18,963 bases of DNA from CAG-533 sp963645165 (GCA_963645165.1 CAVIQT010000045.1:1-18963); one strand, 5' to 3'. Positions 1 through 8,079 are shown, counted from the first letter of the stretch. Numbers and translations: made by a program. The notes: generated by a model from the letters alone, not told the origin.

Positions 1-246
1 TATGAAAGTAATATAATTTGTTTATTTTCATTCTTTATAAGTATAACTTTATGTATAATTTTAAATAAAATTTTTAATGCATTTATATATCAAAAGATAG
101 AAATAAAAAACCTAGCATCCCTAAATTTAAATATAATCTTATTTATTCTTATATTTAGTATTATTATATCTTACATATCTAGTTTTATCCCCGCTAGTAA
201 AGCAAGTAAAAAACGTATAATCAACTCCTTAAAATCTAACGAATAA
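1..246 (+). CDS. C-terminal end of an FtsX/MacB-type ABC transporter permease (partial)
   Basis: The window opens inside a reading frame that runs in frame 1 to a TAA at 244-246, giving 81 residues with no start codon. It holds two hydrophobic stretches (about residues 5-20 and 50-64), then a short basic tail with the pattern SSFIPASKASKKRIINSLKS. FtsX/MacB-family permeases end this way: a last membrane helix, a proline, a repeated K/R-A-S pattern and an amphipathic tail ending near 'I..LK'. The upstream part, including the other membrane helices and the extracellular domain, lies outside the window, so substrate and partner ATPase cannot be judged. The reading is continuous and ends 37 bases before the next gene. 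The family assignment rests on this short tail and is moderate. Confidence 0.6.
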   Translation, partial: YESNIICLFSFFISITLCIILNKIFNAFIYQKIEIKNLASLNLNIILFILIFSIIISYISSFIPASKASKKRIINSLKSNE

Positions 247-283
247 TATTATATAAAAAAGGCAAAATAATAATGGTGATTTA

Positions 284-721
284 ATGAAAGATGAATTAGA
301 AATTATTAATTATGTTTATAAAAACGCTAAAATGGGTTTTACTTCCACTAAAACATTATTAAAATCATTAGAAAATAAAGATAATAAAATTACCCCAGTA
401 GTAGAAGATATATTAAACAGTTATAATGAGTTTCTAAAAGGTAGTGAAAAAATATTAACTAACTTTAAAGAAAAAGGTGAAAATTTTAGTAAACCGGCTA
501 CTATAAGTGCTGATATGCAAATTAAACTGCAAGTAATAAAAGATAACAGTGATGCTGCTATCGCAGATATGCTAATTAAAGGATTAACTTTAGGCGAAAT
601 AGAAATGACTAAAACATTTAGTAATTTTAATAAAGATATAGATGAAGATATTAAAAAAATAATTAGAGATTTTAAAGACTTTCAAAGTAATGCAATTGTC
701 AAATTAAAGAAATATTTATAA
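284..721 (+). CDS. Helical protein of unknown function, 145 aa
   Basis: I do not recognise a characterised family. The protein is almost entirely predicted helix, rich in Lys, Glu, Asp and Asn, with no signal peptide, membrane segment or cysteine. Its opening (NYVYKNAKMGFTSTKTLLKS) resembles small cytoplasmic proteins of Clostridia and Bacilli that start with 'nYiYqNaeMG' and probably form ferritin-like four-helix bundles, but the residues expected for a di-iron centre are not evident. The ATG at 284 is chosen because GGTGAT lies three bases upstream (275-280), complementary to the 3' end of 16S rRNA just downstream of the usual AGGAGG match. The gene stands 37 bases after the permease tail and is followed by an extended -10 promoter for the next gene. 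Confidence 0.6.
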   Translation: MKDELEIINYVYKNAKMGFTSTKTLLKSLENKDNKITPVVEDILNSYNEFLKGSEKILTNFKEKGENFSKPATISADMQIKLQVIKDNSDAAIADMLIKGLTLGEIEMTKTFSNFNKDIDEDIKKIIRDFKDFQSNAIVKLKKYL

Positions 722-737
722 ATTAAGACAAGCATCA

Positions 738-746
738 TGATATAAT
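738..746 (+). promoter_or_regulatory. Extended -10 promoter for the pduL-like gene
   Basis: TGATATAAT is a perfect extended -10 element (TGnTATAAT). No good -35 is visible 17 bases upstream, as is common for extended -10 promoters. Transcription would begin near 753, so the leader would be only about ten bases and would consist essentially of the GGTGAT ribosome site at 754-759. Confidence 0.55.
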
Positions 747-762
747 TTAACCTGGTGATATT

Positions 763-1320
763 ATGATTATACCAGTTGGTGTTAGTAGAAGACACATTCA
801 TTTAACTAAAGAAATATACGAAGAATTATTTGGCTCTAAAGAATTAGAAGTAAGAAATTATTTAAATCAGCCTACCCAGTTTGCTAGTACTGATACCCTA
901 GACATTAAATGGAATAATAAAATAATTAATCATGTTAGAATAGTTGGCCCATTAAGAGAATATAATCAAGTAGAAATAAATGAAAGTGATGCCCAAACTC
1001 TAGGAGTAAATCCTCCCAGAAGACAAAGTCATGACCTAAATGGAAGCCTTCCTATTATATTAGTTAGCCCTAATAAAGAAGTATATCTTACAGATGGCTT
1101 AATTCTTGCCGAAAAACATATCCACATGGATGAAATTACTGCCAATAATCTAAATCTAGAAAATAAAGAAAGTGTAAACGTATATATTAATAATGAATAT
1201 GTATTTGATGCAAAAATAAAAACATCAAAAGAAGCCTTTATTGAATTACATATTGATACTGATGAAGAACAAAAATATAATTTACACCAAAATGATCTTG
1301 TTACATTTAAAAAGAAATAA
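763..1320 (+). CDS. pduL: PduL-type phosphate acyltransferase (phosphotransacetylase / phosphate propanoyltransferase)
   Basis: PduL enzymes interconvert acyl-CoA plus phosphate with acyl phosphate plus CoA, linking CoA thioesters to ATP synthesis through acetate or propionate kinase. The 185 residues carry the family's landmarks: HIH at 11-13 in SRRHIHLT, the NQVEI...DAQTLGVNPP core, HIH again at 119-121 in AEKHIHM, and ELHIDTDE at 161-168 with H163; such histidines bind the two active-site metal ions in known PduL structures. There is no N-terminal encapsulation peptide, because the protein starts directly at IPVGVSRRH, and no microcompartment genes lie nearby. It is therefore more likely a soluble housekeeping phosphotransacetylase than a shell-enclosed one. 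GGTGAT is three bases before the ATG. Family assignment is firm; acetyl versus propionyl preference cannot be read. Confidence 0.9.
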   Translation: MIIPVGVSRRHIHLTKEIYEELFGSKELEVRNYLNQPTQFASTDTLDIKWNNKIINHVRIVGPLREYNQVEINESDAQTLGVNPPRRQSHDLNGSLPIILVSPNKEVYLTDGLILAEKHIHMDEITANNLNLENKESVNVYINNEYVFDAKIKTSKEAFIELHIDTDEEQKYNLHQNDLVTFKKK

Positions 1321-1345
1321 TACTTTAAAATTCTATAGTATTTTT
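1319..1345 (+). terminator. Weak rho-independent terminator after the pduL-like gene
   Basis: AATACT (1319-1324) and AGTATT (1337-1342) can form a six-pair stem around a 12-base loop, running into TTTTTATCTT. It overlaps the stop codon. The stem is short and AT-rich, so read-through into dusB is likely. Confidence 0.3.
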
Positions 1346-1385
1346 ATCTTGCAATATATTAAAAAATTTATGAGAGGAATATCTT

Positions 1386-2366
1386 ATGAAATGGGAAATT
1401 AAAAATTTAGAAATAAAAAATCAAGTTGTCCTAGCGCCTATGGCCGGTATTAGTAACACTGCATATAGACAAATTATTAAAGAAATGGGTGCCGGACTAA
1501 TATATGCCGAAATGGTAAGTGATAAAGCTATAACCTATGGTAATGAAAAAACTTTTGATTTATTAAAAATGGACGATAAAGAAAGACCAATCGCCCAGCA
1601 AATATTTGGTAGTGATATTACCTCTTTTGTAAGTGCTGCTAAAATTATTGAAAACACTATGCATCCAGATATTATAGATATTAATATGGGCTGCCCAGTT
1701 CCTAAAGTAGCAATTAAAAATCAAGCCGGAAGTGCTTTATTAAAAGATCCAGATAAAATATATGAAATAGTAAAAGCAGTTGTCCAAAATGTAAACGTAC
1801 CTGTTACAGTTAAAATTCGTAGTGGCTGGGATGAAAAAAATATTAATGCACCTCTTGTTGCTAAAAAAATAGAAGATGCAGGCGCTAGTGCCATCACCAT
1901 ACATGCCCGTACTAGATCTCAAGGTTATACTGGTAAAGCCGACTGGAACATTATCAAAAAAGTAAAAGAAAGTGTAAATATTCCTGTAATAGGCAATGGA
2001 GATATAAAATCTTGCTATGATGCTAAAAGAATGCTTGAAGAAACTAACTGTGATGCCATTATGATTGGAAGAGGAGTTTTAGGTAACCCTTGGTTAATTA
2101 AAGAATGCGTAGAATACCTAGAAAATGGAACATTACCTAAAGAAATAACCCCAGAAGAAAAAATAGAAATGTTAAAAAAACACTACAAATTATTATTAAA
2201 TGCTACTAATGAAAGACAAGCTATTCTAGAAATTAGAATGCACGCCCTATGGTACATTAAAGGTTTACCAAACAGTAACGCCATTAAAAATAATATTTGT
2301 AAGTGTCAAACAAGTGAAGAATTATTTAATTGCCTTAACGATTATTTAAAACACGAGTTGCATTAA
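1386..2366 (+). CDS. dusB: tRNA dihydrouridine synthase, DusB type
   Basis: This FMN-dependent enzyme reduces specific uridines to dihydrouridine in the D-loop of tRNA, in the cytoplasm. The 326 residues show a TIM-barrel plus helical C-terminal domain: VVLAPMAGISNTAYR at 14-28, the catalytic cysteine C103 in NMGCPVPKV, the FMN/substrate lysine K143 in VTVKIRSGW, H173 in ITIHARTRSQGYTG, the FMN phosphate segment IPVIGNGDI, and MIGRGVLGNPWL. The length is normal for DusB, and the reading is intact. A GAGAGGA ribosome site sits about eight bases before the ATG at 1386. In Bacillus, dus genes often accompany other translation genes; here it stands between pduL and an unrelated two-gene unit, perhaps sharing a transcript with pduL through a weak terminator. 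DusB and DusC share motifs, but the Gram-positive context favours DusB. Confidence 0.92.
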   Translation: MKWEIKNLEIKNQVVLAPMAGISNTAYRQIIKEMGAGLIYAEMVSDKAITYGNEKTFDLLKMDDKERPIAQQIFGSDITSFVSAAKIIENTMHPDIIDINMGCPVPKVAIKNQAGSALLKDPDKIYEIVKAVVQNVNVPVTVKIRSGWDEKNINAPLVAKKIEDAGASAITIHARTRSQGYTGKADWNIIKKVKESVNIPVIGNGDIKSCYDAKRMLEETNCDAIMIGRGVLGNPWLIKECVEYLENGTLPKEITPEEKIEMLKKHYKLLLNATNERQAILEIRMHALWYIKGLPNSNAIKNNICKCQTSEELFNCLNDYLKHELH

Positions 2367-2386
2367 CCTCATCTTTATAATATAAT
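2358..2386 (+). promoter_or_regulatory. Sigma-A type promoter for the zinc-ribbon/OB-fold unit
   Basis: TTGCAT (2358-2363) and TATAAT (2381-2386) are separated by 17 bases. The -35 lies in the last codons of dusB. Transcription should start near 2393, just before the AAGGAG ribosome site at 2398-2403. Confidence 0.75.
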
Positions 2387-2409
2387 CTAATTATAATAAG
2401 GAGAGTCAA

Positions 2410-3090
2410 ATGGAAAAAGAAACTAAAACTAAAAAATCTAATACTAAGTCAAATAATACAAAAAAGACAAAAACAATAAAAAAGGAAAAAGTTCCTAAAA
2501 AAACTAAAGAATTAAACGAAACAGTTAAAATTGCATCTGAAGAAAAAGTAAATAAAATAATTCCTATCAGCGAAAATGAAATAGAGTGTATTTATTGCCA
2601 TAATACTTTTCAAAAAGGAATGAGCATTTGCCCACACTGCCGTAAAAGACAAAAAAATAACTTAAGTATTGCCTTTTTCTTACTATTTGCCGCAGTATTT
2701 ATAACAATTATATTATGCACTCATTTTATTGAAAAAATTGGTGACAACTCTAACCTAAGTGAAGAAGATTATAAACAATCATGTGAATTAGTCTCTTATG
2801 AAAATTTAGTAAGAAAACCAGTTGATTATAAAGATAAAGATATAAGAATAATTGGAACAGTTATAGATGTATCTGGTACTGATACGGGCTTAGGAAACAA
2901 TATGAAAATTACTATAGATGCTAACTTATTTAACGATGGAAAAAACTATTATGTTGAAGTAAGCTATGTTGATAAAAAATATGAACAAGGATTTATTAAC
3001 GGAGACATGATAACTGTATATGGTAAGTATCAAACAATAAATGGTAATACCCCCGTAATTAATGCAAAATACATAGTATTTGGTCAGTAA
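2410..3090 (+). CDS. Membrane-anchored zinc-ribbon protein with a tRNA_anti-like OB-fold domain
   Basis: The 226-residue protein has four recognisable parts. Residues 1-50 are a Lys/Thr-rich disordered stretch. A zinc ribbon follows with C60-x2-C63 and C74-x2-C77. One hydrophobic segment spans about 85-107. Residues 125-226 form a beta-rich domain (CELVSYENLVRKPVDYKDKD, then IRIIGTVIDVSG, YYVEVSYV and MITVYGKYQTI) matching the tRNA_anti-like/OB-fold domain found in many Firmicute lipoproteins and membrane proteins. The topology is probably zinc ribbon inside, OB domain outside. The function is unknown; the fold often binds oligonucleotides or oligosaccharides, but no ligand can be inferred. 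A good promoter and AAGGAG precede the ATG, and the next gene starts one base after the stop, so the two are likely cotranscribed. Confidence 0.75.
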   Translation: MEKETKTKKSNTKSNNTKKTKTIKKEKVPKKTKELNETVKIASEEKVNKIIPISENEIECIYCHNTFQKGMSICPHCRKRQKNNLSIAFFLLFAAVFITIILCTHFIEKIGDNSNLSEEDYKQSCELVSYENLVRKPVDYKDKDIRIIGTVIDVSGTDTGLGNNMKITIDANLFNDGKNYYVEVSYVDKKYEQGFINGDMITVYGKYQTINGNTPVINAKYIVFGQ

Positions 3091-3091
3091 T

Positions 3092-3817
3092 ATGAAATAT
3101 GTTGAATATAACGCACAAGACATTGTTCTAAGTTTAATGGTTTTCGCCCATGAACTAAATATAAAATTTCCTCAAGATAACTGGGGAGAATTTAATATAG
3201 TAGATAATGAATTAATTAATATTATTATTGAAAAATTAAATGGTTTATCCTATTACGATGAATTAACAGGAAATACTTATAAGTTTGTATATGTTCCAAG
3301 AGATTTTAGCCATGATGCATCTTCTTATATAAGTGCGGTGTATCCTGATGGAACCATTATTCCAGCTAATAAAATAAGCACCCTAGAAGAAAGTAGTACT
3401 GATACTCCATATTATCAACTTATGAAAGAACTAAATAAAGGTAAACCTACTATCAAAGAATTTGATAATTTAAATAAAGCCCGCAAAATAGATGTATATT
3501 CTTTTTCCTTAAATGAAGGTTTGTCTTTAGAAACACCTACAAGTGATGATCACTATGCCATAACTATTTATAGTACATTTAAACAAAAAATAAATAATAT
3601 GTTTTATAAAGCCTTTAAAACATCTATATTACATCCTCAAAGTTTCTTTCAAATAGAAGCTATAAAGCATCAAAGGTACTCTCAAGTTAAAATGGATAGT
3701 GATGTATTAAAATCATTTTATAGTGATTATGAAATAAACTTCTTATCTAAAGCAAATAAATATCCTCAAAAATTTACTAGTGCTTCTTTAAAAGATAAGA
3801 AAGTTAGTATAAAATAA
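3092..3817 (+). CDS. Protein of unknown function, 241 aa, coupled to the zinc-ribbon/OB-fold gene
   Basis: I do not recognise this protein. It has no signal peptide, membrane segment or cysteine pair and reads as a soluble mixed alpha/beta protein, with aromatic-rich stretches such as NTYKFVYVPRDFSHD and a central beta region (YAITIYSTFKQKINNMFY). The ATG at 3092 is preferred because it follows the previous stop as TAATATG, the usual geometry of translational coupling; a TTG at 3080 in the same frame would overlap the upstream gene and has no ribosome site. Even at 3092 the ribosome site is poor (GGTCAG), which supports coupling. A terminator lies directly after the stop. Its shared transcript with the zinc-ribbon membrane protein suggests a common process, but no function can be named. 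Confidence 0.65.
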   Translation: MKYVEYNAQDIVLSLMVFAHELNIKFPQDNWGEFNIVDNELINIIIEKLNGLSYYDELTGNTYKFVYVPRDFSHDASSYISAVYPDGTIIPANKISTLEESSTDTPYYQLMKELNKGKPTIKEFDNLNKARKIDVYSFSLNEGLSLETPTSDDHYAITIYSTFKQKINNMFYKAFKTSILHPQSFFQIEAIKHQRYSQVKMDSDVLKSFYSDYEINFLSKANKYPQKFTSASLKDKKVSIK

Positions 3818-3847
3818 AGACCATAAAAAACTTGGTCCTTTTCTTTT
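3816..3847 (+). terminator. Rho-independent terminator before uvrA
   Basis: GACCA (3819-3823) pairs with TGGTC (3833-3837) around a nine-base loop, and flanking A's can pair with the following T's. The stem runs into CCTTTTCTTTTTTT. It closes the two-gene unit that starts at 2410. Confidence 0.7.
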
Positions 3848-3872
3848 TTTGCAAACAATTGTACAAAAATTA

Positions 3873-3901
3873 TTGACATATATTTGTTCGCATGATATAT
3901 T
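3873..3901 (+). promoter_or_regulatory. Strong promoter for uvrA
   Basis: A perfect TTGACA (3873-3878) is followed after 17 bases by TATATT (3896-3901), with a TG at 3893-3894 making it also an extended -10. Transcription should begin near 3908, giving a leader of about 97 bases. No complete LexA/DinR operator (GAAC-N4-GTTC) overlaps it; only a lone GTTCG is present at 3887-3891. Confidence 0.8.
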
Positions 3902-3915
3902 AATTTCACTAGCAA

Positions 3916-3939
3916 AAATTATAAAATAAATTATAATTT
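3916..3939 (+). repeat. AT-only inverted repeat near the 5' end of the uvrA transcript
   Basis: AAATTATAA (3916-3924) and TTATAATTT (3931-3939) are perfect inverse complements around AATAAA. It lies a few bases after the predicted start site and could form a 5' hairpin in the leader. No T-tract follows, so it is not a terminator. A protein-binding role at the DNA level is equally possible. Confidence 0.4.
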
Positions 3940-4004
3940 GTTATTAAAAACCAATATTTTTTTAAATAAGTGGTAAAATAATTAATGCAAAGGAAAGATG
4001 TAAC

Positions 4005-6815
4005 ATGGATAAAATAATTGTAAAAGGCGCAAGGGAAAACAATTTGAAAAATATAAATATTGAATTACCTAAAAATAAATTAATTGTTATGACTGGAGTA
4101 TCTGGTTCTGGTAAAAGTAGTCTTGCTTTTGATACTATCTATGCTGAAGGTGAAAGAAGATACATTGAATCGTTAAGTGCTTATGCTCGTCAGTTTTTGG
4201 GTAATGCTGAAAAACCTGATGTTGATTCTATTGAAGGATTAAGTCCTAGTATATCTATAGATCAAAAAACTACAAACAATAATCCTCGCTCAACTGTTGG
4301 AACTGTTACGGAAATTTATGATTATTTAAGGCTATTATTTGCTAGAGTAGGCACTCCATTTTGTCCAATTCATCATAAACCCATCAAAAGTCAAAGCATT
4401 GAAGAAATGACTCAAAAAGTCCTTGAATTAGAAGAAGGAACAAAAATTGAAATATTATCACCCGTTGTTCATGGGGAAAAAGGAACTCATCAAGAATTAT
4501 TTGATAACTTAAGAAAAAAAGGCTATACCAGAGTTAGAGTTAATGACAAAATGTATGACTTATCTGAAAATATAAAATGTGAAAAAAATAAAAAAGACAA
4601 TATATATGTGGTAATAGATCGCATTGTAATTGATAAAGAAGAAAAAAGCCGCATCTTTGAATCAATTGAACAAAGTACTAAATTAGCAGATGGCAAAGTA
4701 TTAATAAACGTTTATGGTAAAGAAGAACTTATTATGAGTGAACATTATGCTTGCCCTGACTGTAATTTTTCCTTACCAGAATTAGAACCTCGACTATTTT
4801 CCTTTAATGCCCCTTATGGTGCTTGCCCCGAATGTAAAGGTCTTGGTTTTAAACAAAACATCAGTCTAGATTTATTAATACCAGATAAATCTAAAAGCAT
4901 TTATGAAGGCGCTATTAAGTGTTTTAGTGTAGAACAAAATATGGCACTAACACAGTTAGAAACAGTATGTAAACATTATAAAATAGATTTAACCAAGAAA
5001 ATAAAAGATTTAACTAAAGAAGAATTAAATATTATATTATATGGAACTAATGAAAATATAGATTATGAATATATAAGTAAAAATGGAAATAAAAGATATG
5101 TAAATAGTTCTTATGAAGGTATTATTACTAATTTAGAAAGAAGATATTTAGAAACTAACAGTAAATGGATAAGAGAGTGGATATCCTCATATATGATAGA
5201 TCAGCCGTGCCCAAAATGTCATGGGGCAAGACTAGCAGACAATGTTTTAGCCGTTAAAATAAATAATAAGAATATATTTGAAGTATGTCAAATGAGCATT
5301 AAAGAACTTATTCCCTTTATGGATAGTCTAAAATTAACAGAATCACAAAAACAAATAAGTGAATTAATAGTAAAAGAAATAAAAAATCGTTTATCATTTT
5401 TAAATAATGTTGGACTTGGTTACTTAAACTTATCAAGAGAAGCAAGCACCCTTTCTGGTGGTGAATCTCAAAGAATAAGACTAGCAACCCAAATTGGTAG
5501 TAAACTAACTGGAGTATTATATGTATTAGATGAACCATCTATTGGTCTTCACCAAAAAGACAATGACAAATTAATTAAATCCCTTTTAGAAATGCGAGAT
5601 TTAGGAAATACTCTAATTGTTGTTGAACATGATGAAGATACCATGCTAGCTGCCGATTACTTAGTAGATATTGGTCCAGGACCTGGAGACCATGGTGGAA
5701 ATGTTGTAGCTTGTGGTTCTCCCAAAGAAGTAATGAATAACCAAAATAGTTTAACAGGTAAATACCTAAATGGAACACTTAAAATAGATGTACCTAAGCA
5801 CCGCCGTAAAGGAAATGGTAAATATATTGAAATAAAAGGCGCGAAAGAAAACAATCTAAAAAACATCAATGTAAAATTCCCTTTAGGCACTCTAACTTTA
5901 GTAACTGGAGTATCTGGTTCTGGTAAAAGTACCTTAGTAAATGAAATACTATTAAAAGCCTTAAAAGCAAGTGTATATGGCTCAATGGTAATACCAGGAA
6001 AACATAAAACTATCAAAGGATTGGAAAATATAGACAAAGTTGTAGACATCTCCCAAGATCCAATTGGAAGAACACCAAGAAGTAATCCTGCTACATACGT
6101 AGGTGTATTTGATGACATAAGAGACTTGTATGCAAACATGAAAGAAGCAAAAATGAAAGGCTATGACAAAGGAAGATTTTCCTTTAATGTCAAAGGTGGT
6201 AGATGTGAAGCATGCTGGGGAGATGGCGTAAAAAAGATTGAAATGCACTTTTTACCAGATGTTTACGTGCCATGTGATGTCTGCCACGGAACTAGATATA
6301 ATACTGAAACTCTAGATATAAAATTTAAAGGAAAAAATATTGCTGAAGTACTTGATATGCGAGTAAGCGAAGCCATTGAATTTTTTGATAGTGTCCCTAA
6401 AATTAAAAGCAAACTACAAACAATGATAGATGTTGGCCTTTCCTATATAAAATTAGGCCAATCAGCACCTACCTTATCTGGTGGTGAAGCAGCAAGAGTA
6501 AAACTTGCCAAAGAATTACAAAAAAAGCCAACTGGTAAAAGTATATTCTTATTAGACGAGCCTACAACCGGCCTTCATACAGATGACATAAAAAAATTAT
6601 TAGTTATCTTGCAAAGAATAGTAGATAATGGAGATACAGTTATAGTCATCGAACATAATCTAGACGTTATAAAATGCGCTGATTATATTATAGATTTAGG
6701 CCCTGAAGGAGGAGACGATGGCGGAATGATTATTGCCGAAGGAACCCCAGAAGAACTTGCTAAAAATAAAAATTCTTATACTGGAATGTATATAAAAAAG
6801 AAACTAGAAAATTAA
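4005..6815 (+). CDS. uvrA: UvrABC excinuclease subunit A
   Basis: UvrA is the dimeric ABC ATPase that finds bulky DNA lesions and loads UvrB in nucleotide excision repair. The 936 residues match the usual length of about 940. Both ATPase modules are complete: Walker A GVSGSGKSS at 31-39 and GVSGSGKST at 635-643, the signatures LSGGESQRIRLA and LSGGEAARVKLA, and the Walker B strings LYVLDEPSIGLH and FLLDEPTTGLH. Zinc modules lie at C250/C253/C274/C277 and at C734/C737/C757/C760, the latter in the DNA-binding region around EMHFLPDVYVPC. The ATG follows AAAGGAAAG. uvrB is not adjacent, unlike the common uvrB-uvrA order in Bacillus. The gene has its own strong promoter and a 97-base leader, and is followed by another promoter rather than an obvious terminator. 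Confidence 0.98.
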   Translation: MDKIIVKGARENNLKNINIELPKNKLIVMTGVSGSGKSSLAFDTIYAEGERRYIESLSAYARQFLGNAEKPDVDSIEGLSPSISIDQKTTNNNPRSTVGTVTEIYDYLRLLFARVGTPFCPIHHKPIKSQSIEEMTQKVLELEEGTKIEILSPVVHGEKGTHQELFDNLRKKGYTRVRVNDKMYDLSENIKCEKNKKDNIYVVIDRIVIDKEEKSRIFESIEQSTKLADGKVLINVYGKEELIMSEHYACPDCNFSLPELEPRLFSFNAPYGACPECKGLGFKQNISLDLLIPDKSKSIYEGAIKCFSVEQNMALTQLETVCKHYKIDLTKKIKDLTKEELNIILYGTNENIDYEYISKNGNKRYVNSSYEGIITNLERRYLETNSKWIREWISSYMIDQPCPKCHGARLADNVLAVKINNKNIFEVCQMSIKELIPFMDSLKLTESQKQISELIVKEIKNRLSFLNNVGLGYLNLSREASTLSGGESQRIRLATQIGSKLTGVLYVLDEPSIGLHQKDNDKLIKSLLEMRDLGNTLIVVEHDEDTMLAADYLVDIGPGPGDHGGNVVACGSPKEVMNNQNSLTGKYLNGTLKIDVPKHRRKGNGKYIEIKGAKENNLKNINVKFPLGTLTLVTGVSGSGKSTLVNEILLKALKASVYGSMVIPGKHKTIKGLENIDKVVDISQDPIGRTPRSNPATYVGVFDDIRDLYANMKEAKMKGYDKGRFSFNVKGGRCEACWGDGVKKIEMHFLPDVYVPCDVCHGTRYNTETLDIKFKGKNIAEVLDMRVSEAIEFFDSVPKIKSKLQTMIDVGLSYIKLGQSAPTLSGGEAARVKLAKELQKKPTGKSIFLLDEPTTGLHTDDIKKLLVILQRIVDNGDTVIVIEHNLDVIKCADYIIDLGPEGGDDGGMIIAEGTPEELAKNKNSYTGMYIKKKLEN

Positions 6816-6816
6816 A

Positions 6817-6845
6817 TTGCTAAATATGTAAATAAAGTTTATAAT
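6817..6845 (+). promoter_or_regulatory. Promoter of the holin-like / lgt / trxB-like operon
   Basis: TTGCTA (6817-6822) and TATAAT (6840-6845) are separated by exactly 17 bases. Transcription should start near 6852, the first G of GGTGAT (6852-6857), leaving a leader of about 11 bases before the ATG at 6863. Confidence 0.8.
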
Positions 6846-6862
6846 TAGGTTGGTGATAGAAA

Positions 6863-7264
6863 ATGGAAATTTATTCAGAAAAAAAATCAGCATTATGGAG
6901 TATCTTAGACTTGTTCTTAACTCTTTGCATAAACGCATTTGTATTAAAATTATCTTCAGAAATATTTAAAGGATTTTATATTTCATCATTTAAATATGCC
7001 CTTCTAGCTGCACTAGTAATAATTATTTTAAACCATACCGTAAAACCAATATTAAAATTACTAGCCTTACCAGTTACGGTAATAACTCTAGGAATTTTAT
7101 ATCCCTTTATAGATGTTATTATTTTAAAACTAACAAGCTCTATAATTGGAAGTAATTTTATTGTTGAAGGTTGGTTTGTTCCTTTCTTTATCTCTATTTT
7201 TATATCAGTATTAACAGTATTTATCGATGCAATAATAACTAAATGTATAAGTGGAGGTAAATAA
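6863..7264 (+). CDS. Small membrane protein of the phage-holin / YvlD family
   Basis: The 133-residue protein has four hydrophobic segments (about 13-32, 44-62, 68-92 and 103-125). The central KPILKLLALPVTVITLGI followed by LYPFIDVIILKLTSSIIG is the signature of the family named after a mycobacteriophage holin and including B. subtilis YvlD. In most bacteria these are chromosomal membrane proteins with no lytic partner; the function is not settled, although YvlD-type genes belong to envelope-stress operons in Bacillus. No endolysin lies nearby, so a phage origin is unlikely. The stop overlaps the lgt start by one base (TAATG), which indicates coupled translation and points to a role at the membrane alongside lipoprotein maturation. 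Confidence 0.8.
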   Translation: MEIYSEKKSALWSILDLFLTLCINAFVLKLSSEIFKGFYISSFKYALLAALVIIILNHTVKPILKLLALPVTVITLGILYPFIDVIILKLTSSIIGSNFIVEGWFVPFFISIFISVLTVFIDAIITKCISGGK

Positions 7265-8079
7265 TGAACCCAATACTTTTCACAATTGGCTCATTTGAAA
7301 TCAGATGGTACGCTGTTATTATGCTAGTTGCAATCATCATATCAATCGTCCTAATAGAAAAGGAAGCAGCTAGATTTAATGTACCTAAAGACTTTATTTT
7401 TAATATGTGTTTCTGGACAATAATTATTGGTTATCTAGGAGCAAGATTATATTATGTTATATTTAACTGGGACTACTATAGTAGCCACATATCGGAAATA
7501 TTACAAATTTGGAAAGGCGGACTTGCCATCCATGGTGGCATTATCGCTGGCTTTTTAACAATAATTATCTATGTAAAAAAATATCGTGGTAGAACCTTAA
7601 GATTTTTAGATTTTATTGTTGTTCCTTTATTATTAGCTCAAGCAATAGGTAGATGGGGTAATTTCTTTAACAGTGAAGCTCATGGTGTTGCAACAACCCT
7701 AGAACATTTACAAAGTTTACACATACCTAAATTTATTATAGATGGAATGAACATTGAAGGAATATATTATACACCAACATTTTTATATGAGTCACTTGCA
7801 TGCTTTATCTTATTTATTATTTTTCTAATTGTAAGAAGAGGATCATATATTAAAGTAGGAACCCTAACTGCTCTATATTTAATTGGTTACGGTATAATAA
7901 GATTTTTAATTGAAATTAGTAGAACTGATGCTTTAATGCTTGCTGGCTTTAAAGTTGCTCAGTTTGTTTCTGTAATTATGATAATCATTGGTATCGTAAT
8001 GCTGATGATAAACGTTCGTAAAAGTCGTTTCGAAGACTTATACAATGATAAAAATAATATAGATACCATAAGATTTTAG
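7264..8079 (+). CDS. lgt: Prolipoprotein diacylglyceryl transferase
   Basis: Lgt transfers diacylglycerol from phosphatidylglycerol to the lipobox cysteine of prolipoproteins, the first step of lipoprotein maturation, in the cytoplasmic membrane. The 271 residues contain seven hydrophobic segments and the family motifs: GYLGARLYYVIF at 56-67, GGLAIHGGIIAG at 85-96 with the essential-type H90, and the Lgt signature GRWGNFFNSEAHG at 129-141 with R130, N133 and E138. A later GYGIIRFLIE..R segment is also typical. The ATG overlaps the upstream stop by one base, and the stop TAG touches the ribosome site of the downstream flavoprotein gene. The order lgt followed by trxB is common in Firmicutes, often with hprK. 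A basic tail (RKSRFEDLY) faces the cytoplasm. Confidence 0.96.
   Translation: MNPILFTIGSFEIRWYAVIMLVAIIISIVLIEKEAARFNVPKDFIFNMCFWTIIIGYLGARLYYVIFNWDYYSSHISEILQIWKGGLAIHGGIIAGFLTIIIYVKKYRGRTLRFLDFIVVPLLLAQAIGRWGNFFNSEAHGVATTLEHLQSLHIPKFIIDGMNIEGIYYTPTFLYESLACFILFIIFLIVRRGSYIKVGTLTALYLIGYGIIRFLIEISRTDALMLAGFKVAQFVSVIMIIIGIVMLMINVRKSRFEDLYNDKNNIDTIRF

Noticed and set aside
3880..3895. Possible LexA/DinR operator in the uvrA promoter spacer.
   Set aside because: Only the right half GTTCG is present; the paired GAAC four bases upstream is missing (ATAT instead).
5657..6139. A 160-codon open frame on the minus strand inside uvrA, and other long antisense frames at 5317-5778, 5982-6248, 13747-14073, 14430-14666, 14733-15077 and 15786-16106.
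   Set aside because: They lie opposite well-conserved genes, have no ribosome sites and encode no recognisable protein. They are shadows of biased codon use.
6863..7264. Phage holin as evidence of a prophage.
   Set aside because: The family name is historical. No endolysin, structural or integrase genes are present, and the gene is coupled to lgt.
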